From: Fragum whitleyi
Taxonomy: Eukaryota > Mollusca > Bivalvia > Cardiida > Cardiidae
DNA length: 64,000 nucleotides
Reading direction: 5' to 3'
Assembly (NCBI GenBank): GCA_948146395.1
Contig: OX411555.1
Span: 57,164,187 to 57,228,186, forward strand
Position 1 is the first letter of the stretch. Every line of letters begins with the position of its first letter. The translations under genes and the position numbers were made by a program. Positions 1-11,383 of the stretch are shown here, piece after piece. The notes under the pieces are model-generated. The model was not told the origin of the DNA and ran no database searches. It saw only the letters and a program-made list of their open reading frames with translations.

Positions 1-890
1 TCTGTTTTAGATGACGAGTTAAATAAATTCTGTATTCTATGAGTACAAAAATCGTCAACATTCTTGAAATTCAACAGTTCAATTCTCTGCGAAACTTATT
101 TATCACTAGCTATCAGTATTGCCTGATAAAAGGGGGTATGATAAACTTATTGATAATCAGGTCACTTGATCACGTGACAGCTTTTTCATGTCACTTGGTC
201 ACGTGGCCTGCCGGATCTACTTTTTTGTGGCTATTAGGTCTGAAAACAATCCTCTCTAACATTTTTCTTTTGAATTTGAGTGTCTATTTCTGATAAAAAA
301 AATTAATTTCACTCGATTCTCATATGATTTTAAAATCAAATCGCGACCATATCGATGACTGATGACGTAATCTATAAAATTGTGACGAAGCTCATCAAGG
401 TGGTTTACACTCGATCTCGAAAACTGTCAGGATTTAAAAACATTTATCTGAATGGATTCAACGCAGAATTATTCGACCGAGAAGGATTTCGGAGATAGTA
501 GCTTTGCATCTCATCTCAATCTATGTCCATCCTCTAATTAAGAGTAAGGAAGGCATTGAATTCAGATTTGCCCGATTTGCTTTTAGCTGCATGACAACAA
601 AACTTCGGAGAAAGAAGGGTGTTTGAGATTGCGAAAATCGCTCGATTCATATCTTCTAAATCATTAAGGTATGTACGTATTACTCAAATTTGCTTTTGTT
701 AAAATTTTTTCTTGCTACAGCATTAAAAATTCTTTAAATTATCGAGTTCTTTAGTCCTAAGCGATCACCCCACCTCTACCACCCATTCACCCTTATGATG
801 AGGTTTCTTCGAGTATCGGAGTTGTAAATCGGGATCGGATTAAATGTTCGTAAATAAATAACGAATAGACAAAAAAAAGATTGTAACAGG
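1..890. other. AT-rich sequence, no gene seen
   Basis: No convincing coding sequence. Two CACGTG E-box cores occur close together near 173-206, each within a short GTCAC-containing partial palindrome. An 84-codon open frame at 39-293 has no recognisable domain and reads like chance. Confidence 0.5.
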
Positions 891-1043
891 ATAAAAATAG
901 ATGATAGGTGACTTGAGGTGGAAAAGTTTATCGGGCTCGGCTTCGGAATTTATCCGGTTCGCCTCCGGCTCACCAGATATATTCCTACGCCTTGCCCGAT
1001 AAACTTTTCCTTCTCAGGTCACCAACCACCTATCTCTATTTAT
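891..1043. repeat. Foldback hairpin with CG-rich loop
   Basis: Long imperfect inverted repeat. The left arm contains ggaaaagtttatcgggc and the right arm contains its complement gcccgataaacttttcc, with outer arms (gataggtgac / gtcacc...cctatc) also pairing. The centre holds CG-rich text (gcctccggc). It belongs to the same structural class as the foldbacks at 17590, 21442 and 44007. Probably a non-autonomous DNA element; no coding capacity. Confidence 0.6.
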
Positions 1044-1592
1044 ATCTATAACTCCGTTTAAAACCGACGTCACAATATGTACATTAAGACGTCATTTTCG
1101 CGGTTACAAAATAACGTTGATATTCGCTCTGAGCTCATTTACATAGTTATTCAACGAGTGTAATAACACTCGTGAAATATCAAAATATTCAGCAGGGTTA
1201 TTTCACTGCCGCGACATAGGCCATATTATAAAAGTAGCTTTTACACATGGAATGATTCTCTCCTATCCCGGTGAATGAGTTACGCAATGTTACAGTAGAG
1301 AGATAACCGATTATTTGTGATATAAATAACGATGTCAAACTTGTCAATTTCCGCTAGAATTTATTTATTGCCTTGTTTGGGTTTGTTTGATCACGGGAAT
1401 CATGTTTTTTTTATCAATATAGTTACTCTTTAGTTCCTATTCGCGAATATATCTACAAAGACAACACAGTAGTGATTTAAATTACACAGAACTTCCTACA
1501 GATCAAAACTTCATTAGATTTCAGTCAAAAAGGATACCTACAGAATGTTGATTAATAATTTACGAAATGACACCAACTGAACAAAATACAAA
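1044..1592. repeat. Diverged dispersed repeat, first copy
   Basis: Positions about 1060-1330 resemble 27780-28080: both hold a cgtcac/gacgt pair, then a cggttgcaaa-like stretch, an AACGTTG/GCGTTG block, an ACACTCGTG-like block, a CGCGAC(G/A)TAGG block and a long AT tail. CRE-like motifs (gacgtcac near 1065, gacgtcatt near 1089) lie at its start. No ORF. The remainder to 1592 is AT-rich with nothing recognised. Confidence 0.45.
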
Positions 1593-2313
1593 ACAAGAGG
1601 ACCATGATGGTCCTAAATCGCTCACCTTCGTATCTTTGTCTCATTTAATAAGCAAATTTCAAGCAAAGGTCATAATTTTTTTTTTCTGTGATTGGCACTG
1701 ATCCTTCCCCATTTTCATTAGGGTTCATCATTATGACCTGGCAAACATTCTGACCAAGTTTCATGAAGATTGGACAGTATCTGTGGCCTCCAGAGAGTAA
1801 ACAAGAAAATTGTCATTAAGGCCCCTTCCCATTTTTGATAGGGTTCATCCTTGTGACCTGACAATCATTCTGACCAAGTTTCATGAAGATTGGGCTATAT
1901 TTGTGGCCTCTAGAGTGTAAACAAGAAAATTGTCATTAAGGCCCCTTTTCCCGTGATATGGCATGGATCCTTCCCATTTTCGATAGGGATCATCCTTGTG
2001 ACCTGACAATTATTCTGACCAAGTTTCATGAAGATTGGACCATATTTGTGGCCTCTAGAGTGTAAACAAGAAAATTGTCTTTAAGGCCCCTTTTCCCGTG
2101 ATATGGCATGGATCCTTTCCATTTTCAATAGGGTTCATCCTTGTGACCTGACCAACATTCTGACAAAGTTTCATGAAGATTGGATCATATTTGTGGCCTC
2201 TAGAGTGTAAACACTTAAATTGTTGACGGAGGACGACGGACGACGCACGACGGACGACGGACATTCAACGATCACAAAAGTTCACCTTGAGCACGATGTG
2301 CTCAGGTGAGCTA
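1593..2313 (-). mobile_element. Family 1 hairpin-capped tandem-core repeat, copy A
   Basis: Read on the minus strand it starts TAGCTCACCTGAGCAC (an imperfect hairpin with the following GTGCTCAAGGTGA), passes a short GTCC/GTCG microsatellite, then 3-4 core units containing tcatgaaacttggtcagaat-like text, and ends with the hairpin GGACCATCATGGTCC followed by TCTTGT. It is the only one of six family 1 copies on the minus strand. No coding function; apparent ORFs inside are shadows of the tandem core. Confidence 0.75.
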
Positions 2314-2553
2314 AAAATGTAGACAGAACAAGAATGAATTACATTACAGTTACAAAAATCATAAACAGAACAAGACTGCCTGACATTACACCATAATTGG
2401 ACACTGTAGACCAAGACCATCTTAACTTGAAATTACAGAAGTTCTACATTTAAATACAAAAAGTAAAGGGTACTTTTAGAACACGACCACATTGAAATAC
2501 AATTTCATAAAAATAATTAAAAGAAATGGATTGTAGTTGTCTAAATAAAAATA

Positions 2554-2816
2554 TGACCTGTCACGCGAAAAGGTACTATCTGGAACTACGTAAAAAAGAT
2601 ATTTGGAAAAGAAATGTGTCCATCACAGAGAACAAGAATACAAACTTCGGAAATAATTACATAGGAAGCTAGAATAGTTAATCTAGATTCAGAAAATACG
2701 TTATTTGCGAACAGTTCCGACCCCGGTCAGTCCGCGCAGACCGCGCAGTCTTACTAGTGTGGACACTTTACGCTTTTCCCAAATAGGCCTTTTCGCTGAT
2801 AGGTCACTAAAAAGAA
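2554..2816. mobile_element. MITE of the TGACCTGTCACGCGAAAA family, copy 1
   Basis: About 260 bp with terminal inverted repeats: left tgacctgtcacgcgaaaa, right tttcgctgataggtca. The interior contains a ccggtcagtc...cgcgcagac segment. Further copies are at 23434, 34449 (inverted) and 63331, all about 255-263 bp and sharing both ends. A non-autonomous DNA transposon is the natural reading; the parent superfamily is not clear. Confidence 0.7.
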
Positions 2817-3726
2817 AATGATGACTAAGGGAAAGGTCGCATTAAATGAAAAAAAGGTTTCTTCAGATCTGAAAAAAGGACTTTGCTAACACTCAAACAT
2901 TTTCAGGGATGTTTGTGATTAAAACATTGTTCGCGCCTTTTGTTTTATTAAAAAAGACTATCATGTTCCGAGATGGAATAAGCGGATAGCTGATCGCATG
3001 CCTGGATTTTGATATGTTGGGTGGTTTGATTTGGCGGGGAAGTTCCTAGGACCATGGTCTACCAAAGGTATTTTTCAATAATATCGATCTGTAACACTCC
3101 ATAAAGTGTTACTTTTTGTAGGTGACATATGGAATATTTCCTGTCATCCTCTGCAATAACATGTAAAAATGCTTCCTAGTTTTTTAAGCTCAATCCAGAT
3201 ACATAAGTCCTTCTTATACAAAAATTAAACCCAGAATTTTATTTAATGCAACGATAGGCCAAAATAATTTAACACAATAGCCTTTTGAAATGAAGGTCAA
3301 GATATACAATAACCAAATAAGCCACCAGCCTTTGAAAAAAAAAATGGTTTTATACAATGTAATATTTCGAGCCCTTTATATCAAAGTAACGTGTGCACGT
3401 AGTAAAGACTCGAAAAATTAAGCAAGGGTAAAGATAAGAGAGGGTAAACTTGTCTAAAATATTTGTTTCTTATTTGAATCTTCTCGACAAGATAACACCA
3501 ATGACTACCTTCAATAAAGGATTTGTGAAGGTATTGTGGAAATCTTTTGATTTGAAATACAATTTACCTATCCTATCTGTAGCTCTATATTAAGTATCAA
3601 ACATATATCTTGTAATTTTCCAGGTTACACTGCAACAAAAAGGATAGTTTTATATCTCATGAGAAGGCTAGATTTATTCAGTTCCTTTATATATCTAAGG
3701 ATATAGCATCATTGTAATTGAACTGT
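2817..3726. other. AT-rich sequence, no gene seen
   Basis: No domain-bearing open frame, RNA gene or clear repeat was recognised. Confidence 0.4.
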
Positions 3727-3957
3727 TCACAGAGAAAGTCTTAAACGCTTATTTCGTATCCGCTGAACTTCTATTGGTGATTTCTGTCCGGGTACTTTCG
3801 GAACATTGAGTACGTCTATATTAGCCACGTCGTTTCCTTCATCCATATTATCGTGTAGTGCACCATCACTGAGTAGATTCGGATAAAGACGGTTTACAAG
3901 ATGCAGAAAAGAGCATATTGCTACTACAACGACGACTGCCAGCACAAAAGTCCTGTT
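3727..3957 (-). CDS. Candidate host exon encoding a membrane anchor (weak)
   Basis: On the minus strand a run of 76 codons to a TGA at 3727-3729 begins just after a plausible splice acceptor: a T-rich tract ending ttttag at about 3958. The translation starts NRTF, then has a strong hydrophobic segment of about 15-17 residues (LAVVVVVAICSFLHLV), then a polar stretch rich in N and D, then a basic end (RIRNKRLRLSL). This is the layout of an N-terminal signal anchor followed by a lumenal stem, as in type II Golgi enzymes, but no family is recognised. A possible donor (gtgaac) overlaps the stop codon, so the exon may continue elsewhere. No partner exon was found nearby. It may be chance. Confidence 0.25.
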   Translation of the reverse strand, partial: NRTFVLAVVVVVAICSFLHLVNRLYPNLLSDGALHDNMDEGNDVANIDVLNVPKVPGQKSPIEVQRIRNKRLRLSL

Positions 3958-3972
3958 TCTAAAACGAAAATG

Positions 3973-4207
3973 AGCATGTGCGTGAGATTTCCAACAATTT
4001 CAAATCACTGCAAAGCAAAGACTCTGACCAGCCTGCGCATCCGCACAGTCTGTCCAGAGTCTTCACTATGCGTTTAGTAGATAGATAAGATCTAAAAGTA
4101 TCCATATCCATCAGGTTACTTTACATTTTCAGTATGTAACTGTCTACGTTGCTTGATATTTGCCACTTATACACATTTCAAATTGTTGGAAATGTCAGGC
4201 ACAGGCT
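3973..4207. mobile_element. MITE with AGCCTGTGCCTGACATTTCC ends, copy 1
   Basis: Terminal inverted repeats include agatttccaacaatttcaaa on the left and tttgaaattgttggaaat-like text on the right, ending caggcacaggct. The interior carries gactctgaccagcctgcgc and a complementary cagagtcttc block that can fold. A second copy at 56481-56719 matches in both ends and core. A related core without the ends occurs near 62245-62355. Non-autonomous DNA transposon. Confidence 0.65.
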
Positions 4208-4629
4208 AAAAACTAAAAAAAGCTTTTGGCGTGCAACCTTTAAGGCCTAAAATTGTTAAAATAATGCTAAAAGTACTAACAATCATGCATTCGTGTTACC
4301 GTATTATCTTGATATATCTAACATCAGTTATTACAGGAAATTATGGTAGGCAAGAATTATCCGAGAAGAAAACGCAAACAGTATTATTTTCAGTTTATTT
4401 GAGAACGAAGTTCTTTTTGGATCGGTAATGTCCTTCGTCCGACGTGCGTCATGTGACCTGTGTTGTGTGCCATCAAGTTACCTTATGCACACTGTAAAGG
4501 TCACACCTTTAGTCTTGTTAACCTTAAAGTTGGTCAGATTGATTGTCTTGATGAATTCTCGGATGAGTTCGAAATTGGTTCCAATGGGGTCAGAAATAAA
4601 ACATGGGATCAAATCTTACAAAAAACCTG
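4208..4629. other. No gene recognised
   Basis: Several short open frames overlap here but none has a recognisable domain. The segment leads into a SINE-like tail and may contain more of a degraded retroposon. Confidence 0.35.
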
Positions 4630-4889
4630 CTGATCCTCCATAGACCACATATTTTAGTCCAAATTAATGAGAGACAGTACAAATTAGGGTTCGATCTCCG
4701 GCTCTTTGTCTCTCACAAATGGGTTGATAATCGTGGACCTATGAGAGATAGCAGCTCGAGGCTGGGAAAGGATGTAGTGGTACTGGTGAGAGAAATACCA
4801 GAACTCAATCGTAAGGTGCTTCAGCTGCCGCGATATAACTGAAAAAATGTTGTAAGTGGCGTTAAAGTCCATTCAATCAATCAATCAGT
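4630..4889 (+). repeat. SINE-like retroposon, copy 1
   Basis: Contains a B-box-like pol III promoter motif (gggttcgatctcc, about 4688-4700), a body with ggtactggtgagagaaatac and gcttcagctgccgcgatata, and a 3' end gtaagtggcgttaaa followed by a (tcaa)n tail. The body and tail resemble tRNA-derived SINEs seen in bivalves (general knowledge, not searched). A diverged relative lies at 28760-28919. No A box was identified, so the tRNA-like head is degraded or truncated. Confidence 0.55.
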
Positions 4890-5143
4890 ACAAACTAGGA
4901 TTGAAATTGCATAGGTAAACCAAGACTCGAAAAATGACCGAATGCAAACAATGTGAAAAAATGTGTATATATAAATAGACCCGGTCTATCACAGGCCGTT
5001 CAAAGTAATTTAATACCCTTGAAGAAAGCCAAATTTTGTTAATTCTTTCCGATCGTCTGTGGTGATTGTTTCGGCATGATATAATTTGATGACAAAATTT
5101 AAATTGATTTGCCAAATTTCATTCTTTCCTTGATTTTGATTTA

Positions 5144-6758
5144 TACTCAGAACAAGAAGTTAAGCGCCACCAGTTTTTAGACAGAAGATTTTTAAAGGCA
5201 GGGAGCCTGCATTAATTCAAAATTACAGAGATGTAAATATTGAGTTCCAATGTTGAAAATGGTATGTTGACTTAACAATTTCACAACAATACATGGGTGG
5301 TGATAAATTTTATTGACTTTGTACCTTGAAATGTAAATGACGTATTTTCACCTTTTTTTAAAACATGAAAAACTATTGTCAAAGCCGACTTACGGTGTTG
5401 TCTATGACACGAACTTGAGTTTTAGAAGTCAGATAACACAAATGCGATTAATTCCAGTCACATCTTAGTCAGTAGCGTGTGTAAGATCCGTGAGCATTGA
5501 TCTCTGTGCGCACCCTCCTCGGCATGCCACGAATCAGCCTCTGGATGATGTGTTGAGGGATTTGTTGCCACTCCTGGTGCAGTGCTGCTTCTAACTCAAC
5601 CACATTTTGTACAGGAGGCTCTCTCCGACGCATACGGCGCCCTAAAATGTCCCACAGGTGCTCGATGGGGTTAAGATCGGGACTACAAGCCGGCCATAGA
5701 ATGGTGGTGATGGCTTCACGTTGCATACCGTCCGCCACGACTCTTGCTCTGTGGGGTCTGGCGTTATCATCCATGTACACTGGTCTTTTTCGAAGAGGGT
5801 GATTGTCAAAATGTGGAATTACCACAGGAAAAAGGATGTTATCGCGATATTTATCGTCAGTCAATGTTCCTGGAACTGTCACTAGGTCCAGTTTACAGCC
5901 GTAGGAGATACAACCCCCATATCATAATGGAGCCACCGCCGCTCAGATAGGTTGGTTGGACGTGCTTTGGTGCAAATCGGGTATTAGGTTGTCTCCAAAC
6001 ACGAATTCGGCCATCGGTTACATGCAACAACATCCTGCACTCATCTGATCAATGGATCCGACGCCATGATGCCAAGTTCCAACGTGCCCTCGCTCTACAC
6101 CATATTAGACGTTCATTGATGTGTCTCTGTTGTAACTTTGGACGTTTGAGGGGTCTTCGTGCCTTATACCCAGCCATCCGAAGTCGATTTCGCACTGTTG
6201 AAATAGCGACCCGTCTGTGTGTATTCCAGTTGTCCCTTAGTACAGGCGAACTGGTGAAGGGCAGACGTCTGACGTGACGCAAAAGTGTTCTATCCTCTCG
6301 AATAGACGTTACTCTTGGGCATCTGACACGGTCCTTAACGTCTTTTTTCTGTGCGTATTTTTGTACCAAACGTGTTATGACACTGTGGTGGTACCCCAGC
6401 TGTCTGGCAATGGCTCTACAAGAAATTCCAGAATCTCGCATTCCAATTATTCGCCATCTTTCATTTGTAGACAATCTACGGTTTGTCATGACTGAGTTTC
6501 AAATCGAAATGTAAACAATTGCACGAGCTACACGACGTAAGTATCTCAGACAGAAAAGCTGATTTTCCACTTTGCACGAGCCCTGGCTTTACAGTCATTG
6601 CACGAGACTTGCTGTATATGCACGTGCATCCGAAACGTTTTTAATCAATAGCTACAAGGTTGTTCTAACCGTTTGACAACATAGATACGTTATTAAAGTT
6701 TTCGATAGAAATTTTATTAACTTAAAACTTAGTGGCGCTTAACTTTATGTTCTGAGTA
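5144..6758 (-). mobile_element. Tc1/mariner-type DNA transposon, inactivated
   Basis: About 1.6 kb bounded by terminal inverted repeats of about 36 bp: left TACTCAGAACAAGAAGTTAA..., right the near-complement, both containing GTTAAGCGCCAC. TA dinucleotides flank the element (5142-5143 and 6759-6760), as expected for Tc1/mariner target duplication. One transposase reading frame lies inside on the minus strand and is broken by a stop and a frameshift. Confidence 0.85.
5469..6489 (-). pseudogene. Tc1-like transposase (DD34E), pseudogene
   Basis: Tc1 transposases cut and paste their own element by recognising its inverted repeats. The ATG at 6489 opens an N-terminal paired-type helix-turn-helix region (RLSTNERWRIIGMRDSG..., SCRAIARQLGYHHSVI). 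The catalytic core follows: the first Asp in SDE (about 6040), the second in YMDDNARPH (about 5770) and the Glu in SPDLNPIEHLWD, with 34 residues between the second Asp and the Glu, i.e. DD34E. Two lesions are visible. An in-frame TGA at 6049-6051 sits where the family has an aromatic residue just before SDE. A frameshift near 5905-5915 falls in the GGGSIMIWG segment, after which the frame continues as ISYGCKLDLV to the stop at 5469. The original length would be near 340 residues, normal for Tc1. The element cannot make active enzyme unless complemented. Confidence 0.9.
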
Positions 6759-6760
6759 TA

Positions 6761-7447
6761 TATTACGCCATTCTTAGCGGGATTGTTGATGAATATGACG
6801 CCATATAAACTAATGAGCCAAACAGAACGCTTTTATGGGTGCGTCCGAATTATTGACGAGGTCTGTTACGCAGAATTACCAAAGGTTTCCGATTGATACA
6901 ACCGGTTATGGCATTAGCCCCGTTGGAAAGTTTTAAAGTTCCCGATTGAGCCAAATCAGTGATACTGTCAAATAGAACAGTCGGCATTAATGTGAATCTA
7001 GAAAATATAGTTGACTGTAAAATGTTTGCTTTATCTACTGTTTCTCTAACTGAATCTACCTAGTTTGCTTAAAATTGTTAAAGACTGGCATTTTTTTCTA
7101 ATCATGTTTTGAAAAAGTGTTGAATTTAGCATAAAATTTGCATAAAAACACAACACTAAATTAAAAATGGTTCCTACCTTCTACAGTTCAACTGCATTGT
7201 AAAATGTATCACTGAACAGCTAAAACTGAAAAGAAAAGCCAGCAAAGCTACAGCTGTTCACATAACCATCCCATATACAAATTACAACATATGTTCTACT
7301 AATTGTCTTAAATGGTGTATCATAAAACAAACCTTGTATGATTTTAGATTTTTTAAACTCGACAGAATTTGGAGGTAAACGGATCTTGGCATGTGTGCGC
7401 ACAAATGCTATCTAGACTTTCTAAGGGAATAACTCTGAAAGCATTTT
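6761..7447. other. No gene; contains a diverged repeat at about 6780-6920
   Basis: The stretch around 6785-6920 (gacgccatataaac, cttttatgggtgcg, cgaattattgacgaggtct) resembles 22265-22400 (gacgtcatataaac, ctttcatgggtgcg, cgaattattcccgaggtct). This is a dispersed repeat also related to the sequence beside the foldback at 21442. Nothing else was recognised. Confidence 0.5.
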
Positions 7448-9092
7448 TAGCTCACCTGAGCACGAAGTGCTCAAGGGAGCTATTGTGATCGATCGTTGTC
7501 CGGCGTCCGTCTGTCCATCTGTCCGTCTGTCCATCTGTCCGTCTGTCCGTCACGGCGTCAACTTTTTCTTTAAACGACATCTCCTCCTAAACTTATGGGT
7601 CAAAATCAACCAAACTTGGCAGAAATATTCCTTGGGTGGTCCCTTATTAAAATTGCTCAATTGGAAAGGATCCGTGCCATATCACGGGAAAAGGGGCCTT
7701 AATGACAAATTTCTTGTTTTCACTCTAGAAGCCACAAATATGGTCCAATCTTCATGAAACTTGGTCAGAATGTTTGTTAGGTCATGAGGATGAAGTCAAT
7801 TGAAAATGGGAAGGATCGGTGCCATTTCACAGAAAAAGGTGCCTTAATGACAATTTTGTCAACAATATCTTTAAACGACATCTCCTCCTAAACTTATGGG
7901 TCAAAATCAACCAAACTTGGCAGAAATATTCCGTGGGTGGTCCCTTATGAAAATTGCTGAAATGGAAAGGATCCATGCCATATCACGGGAAAAGTGGCCT
8001 TTATGACAAATTTCTTGTTTTCACTCTAGAAGCCACAAATACGGTCCAACCTTCATGAAACTTGGTCAGAATGTTTGTTAGGTCATGAGGATGAAGTCTA
8101 TTGAAAATGAGAAGGATCGGTGCCATTTCACATAAAAAGGCGCCTTAATGACAATTTTGTCAACAATATCTTTAAACAACATCTCCTCCTAAACTTATGG
8201 GTTAAAATCAACCAAACTTGGCAGAAATATTCCTTGGGTGGTCCCTTATGAAAATTGCTCAAATGGAAAGGATCCGTGCCATATCACGGGAAAAGGGGCC
8301 TTAATGACAAATTTCTTGTTTTCACTCTAGAAGCCACAAATATGGTCCAACCTTCATGAAACTTGGTCAGAATGTTTGTTAGGTCATGAGGATGTAGTCT
8401 ATTGAAAATGGGAAGGATCCGTGCCATATCACAGAAAAAGGCGCCTAAATGACAATTTTGTCAACAATATCTAAACGACATCTCCTCCTAAACTTATGGG
8501 TCAAAATCAACCAAACTTGGCGGAAATATTCCCTTGTTGGTCCCATATGAAAATTGCTGAAATGGAAAGGATCCGTGCCATATCACGGGAAAAGGGGCCT
8601 TAATGACAAATTTCTTGTTTTCCCTCTAGAAGCCACAAATATGGTCCAATTTTCATAAAACTTGGTCAGAATGTTTGTTAGGTCATGAGGATGAAGTCTA
8701 TTGAAAATGGGAAGGATCCGTGCCATTTCACAGGAAAAGGCGTCTTAATGACAATTTTTTGTTTACTCTCTAGAAGCCACAAATATGGTCCAATCATCAT
8801 GAAACTTTGTCAGAATGTTTGTTAGGTCATGAGGATGAACTCATTGGAAAATGGGAAGTATACATGCCATATCACGGGAAAAGGGGCCTTAATGACAATT
8901 TTCTCGTAAGAGCTCCAAAAGCCACAAATATAGTCCAATCTTCATGAAACTTGATCAAAATGTTTGCCAGGTCACAAGAATGAACTCTGTTGAAAATGGG
9001 AAGGTTCATGCCATATCATAGGAAATTGAGTCTTAATGATAATTTACTTGAAATATCAGGTGAGCGATTTAGGGCCCTCAGGGTCCTCTTGT
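7448..9092 (+). mobile_element. Family 1 hairpin-capped tandem-core repeat, copy B
   Basis: Starts TAGCTCACCTGAGCACGAAG with a hairpin, then a GTCC/GTCT microsatellite at 7498-7550, then a tandem core. Here the repeating unit is about 301 bp (block starts near 7858, 8159 and 8460, each reading gtcaacaatatc). The 3' end is CAGGTGAGCGATTTAGGGCC, then the hairpin GGGCCCTCAGGGTCC-like text, and CTCTTGT. The 301-bp unit is longer than in copies C and E. Confidence 0.8.
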
Positions 9093-9936
9093 TTGTAAGA
9101 GTTTTCTCCCTTTCGACTTGGACTTTTTGCTCGTCATTGCACCTGCTGCCGACTTTTGGTACCCGTAGCCGGTGCTCTTGTTTGAAAAGTTGAAGTAAGA
9201 AATTATAGGATGTACCGTCACAAATTATGTCCACCTGCACTTCTTTATGTGTCAATTATGTCACGGCATTTCTTGGTTTTCGGACGGAATAATTGATATA
9301 GAGAAAAACGTTTTGTTTCAGTCCACTAAGAGCCAATTTAATATTTACGTGGCTCTTCTTTTGAAATGTTTAGTATTTCTTAATACAATTTCAATATCTA
9401 CGAAAGGTAAAAGTAACTTCGACTTTTCACTATTCTTGACATTCTTAACATTCTATTCTTTCTTATTGTCAAAAATCCAATTCATTCATAAGCAAAACTC
9501 AGACTTCATCCATAGCATAAAAATACATGTCCTATTGGAAATCTACTTCTTATGGCAAAATTTACGTGCTAGTTAGACCAAAAAACAGTTGAATTACCCT
9601 TAAATCTGACACATTATCTTTATTATCTAGTAATTCTTACAATTGGAGAAATTGACATTAAGGCTCCCATGCCATTACATCGATTAAGTACAAAATAGTT
9701 AAGGTTATTGGAGAAATCAAACGATTTTTTTGTTTTTCCAATGATATAATCCTATAATCCATGCACAAACTATATATATATATCAATATATTCCACTTAC
9801 GGCAATGTTATTTACTGTGTTACCTACAAACTCTATATTTTCTTTTGAGTGATGACATGCGCTGTAAGATTTAACACCTTAAAGTATAACTCGGCGTTTT
9901 TAACAGCGAGTACGAGCATTTATGCCAACATTTCAA
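9093..9936. other. AT-rich sequence, no gene seen
   Basis: A 109-codon open frame (9247-9576) is rich in F, L, S and I with no domain and no splice context; it reads like AT-rich chance. A short (ta)n tract lies near 9771-9785. Confidence 0.4.
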
Positions 9937-10116
9937 TACAGCTCAAACCTGTCTTAAGCAAGCACCAAAGGGAAATTCGAAAAGGGCTTGCTTAAGACAG
10001 GTGCTTGCTTAATACGGGTCAATTAAAGTGCAAATGGTTCATTTGGGAACTGGGTGACCGCTTGCTTACAGGTTGCTTGCTGAATACAGGTGGCCGCTAA
10101 GACAGGTTTGACTGTA
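9937..10116. mobile_element. MITE with TACAGTCAAACCTGTCTTA ends
   Basis: Left end tacagctcaaacctgtctta and right end taagacaggtttgactgta are inverted repeats. The interior repeats related text (gcttgcttaagacaggtgc, gcttgctgaatacaggtgg). One copy in this window; this type of end is common in animal MITEs (general knowledge). Confidence 0.65.
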
Positions 10117-11143
10117 TATCAAGGACATGGCATTTTTCTCTCGTTCGTTTGTTTGTTACTTCATTGTTTTCCTTTTCAAAGTTGACTGTAACATAAAAGA
10201 AAGCTTAAACTTAGTGTCACTCTCGTACACTCAATCCTTGTGTTTACACCTTCATGAGAGAGGCAGTGATTTAAACCCACTGCTACCCTTTTCTACTGGA
10301 TGAACTGAGGCTGGCTTTTTTAAAATTGGTTTGACTATAAATACACCGTGGCGACGCTAGAACTCGAACCTCGGATTTCCGTTTCACGAGTCAAGGGCCT
10401 CATTTGGACAAAGTTTGTTCACATCATACCCCAAGGGTCAAATTATACCTCTTTTCGTGCAATGCCCTGTTTTTGTGGATAATACTGTTCAGTGTCGCAA
10501 GTTAAGCACAGCTCGTGTGTCCCTGGTTCGAATTCCATTCCGTTCTAGCCTCGGAAATTGTTTAACTTGTTGTTTCTTTCCGTTCTTCATCGATTTATAG
10601 CTTGGTAAAGCCCATGCTTTCCAATCCGAAGGTGATTAATTGATGTTTTGTATGAACGAAAAAGTATTATTAGTATTAAATGTTATCTGGTCTCTGCTGA
10701 GAGAAATTATCATGACTCTGCAGAGCATCGCCATAATAAATTTTCCAATCCTCGACCATATCACATTGATTTTTAAAGGCAGTAACATATTATTTCTCTA
10801 TTTCCCTCACACAATACACTTACATCCTTAATTGGCTCCACCGAACACTTACATTTTGGTTGAAAAAGAACAGGACAATATTTGACTTCTATATTTATTC
10901 AGAACGAGGAAGATCTACTTATGGATCGTCTTTGAAGGCGTTTCTGGTCGATCTTTACCAGATTTTCTAAAAGGAGACCTCTAGTATCACATTTTGGGCA
11001 TCTTCACGAGTCAAGGGGTATCGAATCGAAAGCTTCTTCGCGAGTAAGATTAGTAAAACGTTCGTAACCCTTGGCTCGACAAGATGCATTTTGGGATTCG
11101 CATGGCGCATCAATTTCGAGATCTGGAGCCTTTAAAGATACAT
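10117..11143. other. No gene; weak tRNA-like B-box remnants
   Basis: Two short B-box-like motifs occur: ggttcgaattcc near 10523 (plus) and ggttcgagttc near 10355-10365 (minus). Neither has a paired A box or a foldable cloverleaf, so no tRNA is called; they may be SINE remnants. This stretch is the left flank of the DIRS element. Confidence 0.35.
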
Positions 11144-11158
11144 ATTTCATTTCATTCC

Positions 11159-11302
11159 GTTGTTAACTTACCATACGAAATATACATTAGGATTGACTTC
11201 CCTTGACAACGCAGAAACACGTAAACAAAACAATGAGCGTCTAGATGATCATGATCATCCAAACTACTCCATGTATCTAGACGCTCTATCCGGCAGTTAA
11301 AT
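11159..11302 (+). repeat. Left inverted terminal repeat of the DIRS element
   Basis: Identical in reverse complement to 16104-16247 over 144 nt by eye. It contains a nested hairpin: gagcgtctagat (11235-11246) pairs with atctagacgctc (11275-11286), and the loop side begins with the 16-nt perfect palindrome gatgatcatgatcatc (11244-11259). The outer 15 nt (11144-11158) are unique to the left end and are mirrored only in the internal complementary region. Confidence 0.95.
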
Positions 11303-11383
11303 TTTCTGCGCCATTGCAGTCACACGTGTTTTTGACAGCTCGTTTTTATTTTCGAGTTGGCGACTTTTGGCTTTAATTTTTGA

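Noticed and set aside
4684..4842. Small coding genes around the SINE-like segment
   Set aside because: Overlapping frames on both strands lie within retroposon sequence with a pol III-like box and a simple-repeat tail.
7467..7757. Open frames rich in RPSV/CPSV repeats at the start of each capped repeat
   Set aside because: They are translations of the GTCC microsatellite plus the repeat cap. They recur in many copies with shifting frames and stops, so they are not genes.
10500..10560. tRNA gene
   Set aside because: A B-box-like ggttcgaattcc is present but no A box or cloverleaf could be formed around it.
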